A stretch of 8,771 nucleotides of DNA from an uncultured Tidjanibacter sp. GTDB taxonomy: Bacteria; Bacteroidota; Bacteroidia; Bacteroidales; Rikenellaceae. The notes under the pieces were generated by a model. It saw nothing but the letters and a program-made list of their open reading frames with translations. It was not told the DNA's origin and searched no databases. The stretch lies in contig CAKUKW010000078.1 in the NCBI GenBank assembly GCA_934663885.1, positions 1 through 8,771 of the forward strand, in the 5' to 3' direction. This document shows positions 5,593 to 8,771 of this stretch, piece after piece. Numbering within the stretch: position 1 is the first letter of the stretch; each line of letters opens with the position of its first letter. The translations under genes were made by a program, and so were the position numbers.

Positions 5593-6975
5593 ATGAGAGA
5601 CACGATTTTTATAAGCCACGCAACTCCAGCGGACAATGAGTTCTCTATATGGATAGCGTCCCGATTGGAAATGTTGGGGTACAAAGTCTGGATAGATAAA
5701 AGTGGATTACTCGGAGGAGAGCGTTTTTGGGCAACCATTCAAAAAGCCTTGGATTGCTCAATAAAAGTCTTGTTTGTTTATTCAAGAAATATTGTAACGG
5801 ACGATGGCCTACTTCGACAAGGCATTGAAGATGAATTGGAGTATGCGAAAAGTATTGCAAATCAAGAAAAACTACATGATTTTATCATTCCTCTGCATAT
5901 AGACGATTCGGCATACAATTTAGCTATAGGGCTGCCAAATATTAACCATATCCCTTTTAATAACAACTGGGCTGACGGACTAAAGCAACTACTCAAGAAA
6001 TTAGAGAAAGACAACATTCCTTCTAATTTTGACAATCAAACTTCTTCTTTTTCAGAATGGTACGAAAATGAATATATCTCAAATTGCTCAATCACATCCA
6101 GAAAAGAACTCTATTATACTTCATGGTGGTCGGTCGCAGAAATGCCAGATCGGTTCTATATGTATCAATTTGCAAATGCATCTCAGGCTAAAGCTATTAG
6201 GGATCTGAATAAAGATATCCCGATCAGTCTCTTGTCTACTGTAATTTCTTCGTTTGATGATAATCTAAATTTCTTTGTCCACAGAGATAATGAATCGATT
6301 GAAGTCAAGCCGGAAAATACTTACGCATTTTCTTTAACGGATATTTTAGAAGGATTCGAGTCGGACAAATTCCCCCAACACAGAGATGTTGAGAATCATT
6401 TTAAGAGGCTGATGTACTGCGCAATAGTAAGTGTACTCCGGCGTACAGGTCTGAGGAAGCATGAAATGTCAAATAAACGGCTGGCTTATTTTCTCCCGAA
6501 ATATGGTAAAATTATCAGAGTAACATTTACTTATCCTTCAAGTACGAAGAAAAAGGCTAAAGCTTTATTGGGTGAAATGCGAGGAGTGGGATTTTGGCAT
6601 TATGGGGTTTCAATTCAACCGACATTATTTCCATTTGTTGGGTTCTCACTTAAATCACATATTCTGTTTACGTGGGATGGATTCAAATTGATAGATGATG
6701 AAAAGAAGCAGCATTCCTTTAGAAGAAAAAAAGGAAAACGCCTTTTCAATGAAGCATGGAGAGATTTATTTCTCGCATTTGTTCAGCGACTCAAAAACAA
6801 AGAAGACGGAGGTATAAGCATTAAAGTTACGATGCAGGGTAAGCACCTTGTAATGAAAGAATGGCCGGAGATGTTTTTGAGTGAAGTCGGATATATTGAT
6901 CCTGACTCTAAAATGGATGTTGATAAGGTAGAAGATTATTATGAAGATTTAACAGAAGAAGAAACTAATGATTGA
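5593..6975 (+). CDS. TIR-APAZ protein, NADase effector subunit of a SPARTA system
   Basis: This encodes 460 residues. The TIR domain spans about 1-140: strand A TIFISHA, strand B YKVWID, a BB loop SGLLGGERFW, strand C KVLFVYS, then GIEDELEYA, where Glu81 is the best candidate for the catalytic glutamate (Glu79 and Glu83 are alternatives), and strand D FIIPLHI. TIR domains of this kind hydrolyse NAD(P)+. The remaining 320 or so residues occupy the place of the APAZ domain, which structurally mimics Argonaute N/L regions and binds the Argonaute partner and nucleic acid; APAZ is too divergent to show by motif, so this part rests on length and on the adjacent short Argonaute. The length is close to that of characterised TIR-APAZ proteins (about 450). 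Expected role: after guide RNA-target DNA recognition the complex oligomerises and depletes NAD(P)+. It starts three bases after the HTH gene and overlaps the Argonaute gene by 8 bases. Confidence 0.93.
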   Translation: MRDTIFISHATPADNEFSIWIASRLEMLGYKVWIDKSGLLGGERFWATIQKALDCSIKVLFVYSRNIVTDDGLLRQGIEDELEYAKSIANQEKLHDFIIPLHIDDSAYNLAIGLPNINHIPFNNNWADGLKQLLKKLEKDNIPSNFDNQTSSFSEWYENEYISNCSITSRKELYYTSWWSVAEMPDRFYMYQFANASQAKAIRDLNKDIPISLLSTVISSFDDNLNFFVHRDNESIEVKPENTYAFSLTDILEGFESDKFPQHRDVENHFKRLMYCAIVSVLRRTGLRKHEMSNKRLAYFLPKYGKIIRVTFTYPSSTKKKAKALLGEMRGVGFWHYGVSIQPTLFPFVGFSLKSHILFTWDGFKLIDDEKKQHSFRRKKGKRLFNEAWRDLFLAFVQRLKNKEDGGISIKVTMQGKHLVMKEWPEMFLSEVGYIDPDSKMDVDKVEDYYEDLTEEETND

Positions 6976-8479
6976 ACCTACTCTCAAATATATAAGTGAA
7001 CCATTATTAACATTCGGCAATGGTCAAACGGCTATTGATCCGCGGGATGGCTTAATGCTTTTTGGACCTTTTGATCAGAAGAAAATTAAAGGTGCTAAAA
7101 ATATCGGTATCATTGGCCCGTCTGACCTCAGGGTAAAGATGATCGACTATCTGAAAAAAATCCATGCTCCAATCGTTAATGCAGACATCTCAATCGCCCG
7201 CCCAAATTTCCCCGGTTTAGAATCCACATTCGGAATATCGATAAATTTTGATAATATTATTCAACTTGATGTTAAGCAGGACGAGATTAATGCGTACCTA
7301 AAATATACGGATTCGCATCAGCGGGTCCATAACTGGGTAAATCTATACGTTCAACCATTAATACAGTATACGGATCGTGAAGAAATGCCGGTAGATGTAT
7401 GGTTTATCATCATACCTGAAGATATTTATAAATTCGGCAGGCCAAATTCAAGGATTCCAAAGTCTGAGGACAGTGTTAACATCGGACTGAAAAAAGAAGA
7501 GCGTAGCTCTACTCAATTGGATATGTTTTTCCAAGCGGAGAAAGATGCGCTTCGTGAAGCATATGAGTTTGAAGTTAATTTTCATAATCAGCTAAAGGCT
7601 AAAATATTATCTGCAAAAATCGTTACTCAAATAATTCGAGAAAGCAAAGTTGCTTATGAAGATCTGTTAAACGAGAAGCAGATCGAAGAAGAACGCAAGT
7701 TTGAGACAGCTAAGGCATGGAATATATCTAATACTCTTTATTATAAACTTGGTGGTCTCCCATGGAAACTTGGCGAAGTTAGGGATGGAGTTTGCTATTT
7801 GGGGTTAGTCTACAAGAAAACCGAAGGCGATACAAAAAACAAGAATGCTTGTTGTGCAGCTCAGATGTTTCTTGACTCCGGCGATGGAATGGTTTTCAGA
7901 GGCAATGTTGGGCCTTGGTGGAATCCTACTACCGGCGAGTTCCATCTTTCACACCAAGATGCTTTTGAGATTGTATCACAATCTTTAGAAGCATATCATA
8001 ATCGGTTTAATAGCTATCCCAATGAGATTTTCATTCATGCTAAGACCTATTTTGATGATGCAGAATGGTTGGGATTTGAAGAAGCAGTCGCAGGAAAATC
8101 AAGGATCGTCGGGGTTAGAATAAGAGAAAATAGTGCCTTTAAATTATATCGGCAGTATCAATACTGTGTGCCTAGAGGGATGATGTTGCAATATGATGAC
8201 CGGAAAGCTTTTCTTTGGACAAAAGGTTTTATCCCTAGATTTAAAACCCAGATCGGATTGGAGACGCCTAATCCGATTGACATAGCAGTTACGAGAGGAG
8301 AGGCAGATATTGAGATTGTTTGTAAAGATATATTGAGTTTAACAAAACTGAACTATAATGCTTGCATATATGGGGATGGTGTTCCCGTTACATTAAAATT
8401 CGCCGATTCTATAGGTGAGATTCTCACGGCAGGGAAAGATATCAAAACGGGAGTATTGCCTTTCAAGCATTACATTTAG
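6968..8479 (+). CDS. Short prokaryotic Argonaute (MID-PIWI), catalytically inactive, SPARTA subunit
   Basis: This encodes 503 residues, the usual length of short Argonautes, which lack N and PAZ domains. The N-terminal IDPRDGLMLFGPF is typical of the class. The MID region contains FHNQLKAKIL followed by KIVTQIIRE, whose His206, Lys210 and Gln221 suit binding of the guide 5' phosphate. In PIWI the first catalytic Asp position is Val281 (LGLVYK), the second is around Lys359 (FIHAKTYF), and the C-terminal segment NYNACIYGDGVPVTLKFAD lacks the last acidic/His residue, so it should not cut nucleic acid. It would bind guide RNA and target DNA and pass the signal to TIR-APAZ. The ATG lies inside the end of the TIR-APAZ gene (8-base overlap), preceded by a purine run GAAGAAGAAA; overlap favours equal production of the two subunits. 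Confidence 0.93.
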   Translation: MIEPTLKYISEPLLTFGNGQTAIDPRDGLMLFGPFDQKKIKGAKNIGIIGPSDLRVKMIDYLKKIHAPIVNADISIARPNFPGLESTFGISINFDNIIQLDVKQDEINAYLKYTDSHQRVHNWVNLYVQPLIQYTDREEMPVDVWFIIIPEDIYKFGRPNSRIPKSEDSVNIGLKKEERSSTQLDMFFQAEKDALREAYEFEVNFHNQLKAKILSAKIVTQIIRESKVAYEDLLNEKQIEEERKFETAKAWNISNTLYYKLGGLPWKLGEVRDGVCYLGLVYKKTEGDTKNKNACCAAQMFLDSGDGMVFRGNVGPWWNPTTGEFHLSHQDAFEIVSQSLEAYHNRFNSYPNEIFIHAKTYFDDAEWLGFEEAVAGKSRIVGVRIRENSAFKLYRQYQYCVPRGMMLQYDDRKAFLWTKGFIPRFKTQIGLETPNPIDIAVTRGEADIEIVCKDILSLTKLNYNACIYGDGVPVTLKFADSIGEILTAGKDIKTGVLPFKHYI

Positions 8480-8771
8480 CCTCAAAAATGCGATTCATTG
8501 ATCATTAGACACATGCGAAGTGTGTGTGGGGGGATAGTCTACCTCTTAGTCTACATTGCGAACGAATATCCTTAGGTTATAGTTGCTGAAAAAGAAGTAA
8601 AATTTAGCTAACTATCATAATATCAACTAATACTACTCTTAATAAAAAAGGAGAATCCGAAAGTTGCTATTCGGGATGAAACAACCCGTTATATGGTTCG
8701 TAATCGCAGTATAACAACAATATCTACCCTTTAACTCGCAAGAATATCCCTTTTGAAATTATCCTTGCTAT
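8480..8771. other. Region after the Argonaute gene, no gene recognised
   Basis: These 292 bases carry stops in all frames and no protein I recognise; the longest readable pieces are a few tens of codons. Visible details are a G-run at the end of a GTGTGTG stretch (about 8520-8533), a direct repeat TAGTCTAC at 8535-8542 and 8547-8554, two copies of GAATATCC (8564-8571, 8742-8749), and a bulged hairpin at 8579-8615. GGAG at 8651-8654 is followed by an ATG at 8675 that opens only 12 codons. On the minus strand the edge reads IARIISKGIFLRVKG and a TAG at 8725-8727, which might be the end of a gene entering from the right but is too short to support. No tRNA, att core or insertion-sequence end was recognised. 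Confidence 0.5.
8579..8615 (+). repeat. Bulged hairpin 100 bases after the Argonaute stop, weak terminator candidate
   Basis: ATAGTTGCT (8579-8587) pairs with AGCTAACTAT (8606-8615) through nine base pairs with one bulged base, around an 18-base loop. It is the best inverted repeat downstream of the operon. There is no T-run after it and the stem is AT-rich, so termination here is only a possibility. Confidence 0.22.

Noticed and set aside
5502..5860. Minus-strand open frames of 78 and 71 codons opposite the HTH and TIR genes
   Set aside because: They are antisense to strongly supported HTH and TIR coding sequence and show no family pattern.
8502..8518. ACACA...TGTGT stem after the Argonaute stop as a terminator
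   Set aside because: Only five pairs form and the sequence after it is G-rich, not a T-run.
8651..8713. GGAG followed by ATG at 8675 as a small gene
   Set aside because: The frame ends after 12 codons (MKQPVIWFVIAV) and the distance from GGAG is too long.
8725..8771. Minus-strand gene end entering from the right edge
   Set aside because: Only 15 codons are visible before the stop and they match nothing I recognise.
1..8771. CRISPR array, tRNA, rRNA, or intact insertion sequence/integrase
   Set aside because: No regularly spaced repeats, no cloverleaf or rRNA-like sequence, and no transposase or recombinase motif were seen on either strand.

Overview
The window looks like an AT-rich defence island in the chromosome or a mobile element of a Bacteroidota (probably Bacteroidales) bacterium. 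Three things point there: Bacteroidota-type -7 boxes (TAnnTTTG) in front of both main transcription units, weak or badly spaced Shine-Dalgarno sequences before most starts, and a gene remnant resembling the small helix-turn-helix proteins found on Bacteroides mobile elements. By hand count the first 360 bases are about 50% GC, while sampled lines of the rest run from about 32% to 45%. This suggests that host backbone ends just after the first gene and acquired DNA follows. The phylum call is inference; no rRNA or marker gene is present.

Layout. (1) 2-220, plus strand: the C-terminal end of a SIMPL (DUF541) periplasmic/surface protein gene, cut by the left edge. (2) 221-443: no convincing gene; a GC boundary. 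(3) 444-5047, minus strand: a probable two-gene operon. It encodes a 1,259-residue protein (PD-(D/E)XK-like N-terminus, STAND-like middle without a recognisable Walker A, long helical C-terminus), then a 255-residue protein with two membrane spans and a cytosolic domain. I recognise no named system here; it is the most likely undescribed candidate. (4) 5048-5385: a divergent control region with two promoters sharing the 10-mer TATATTTGCA, a truncated HTH pseudogene and an AT-rich inverted repeat. (5) 5386-8479, plus strand: a tight operon of a 67-residue Cro/CI-type regulator, a TIR-APAZ protein and a catalytically dead short Argonaute. The last two are a SPARTA-type short prokaryotic Argonaute system. 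(6) 8480-8771: no gene recognised.

How the genes work together. In characterised SPARTA systems the Argonaute and TIR-APAZ form a heterodimer. A guide RNA pairing with invader (often plasmid) DNA triggers oligomerisation, and the TIR domain then degrades NAD(P)+, killing or arresting the cell. The residues expected for this are visible here: a TIR Glu, a MID-type basic cluster, and replaced PIWI acidic residues. The co-transcribed HTH gene suggests self-regulated expression, an addition to the usual two-gene form. The divergent nuclease-like/membrane pair may be an independent defence module, or may share regulation through the matching promoters.
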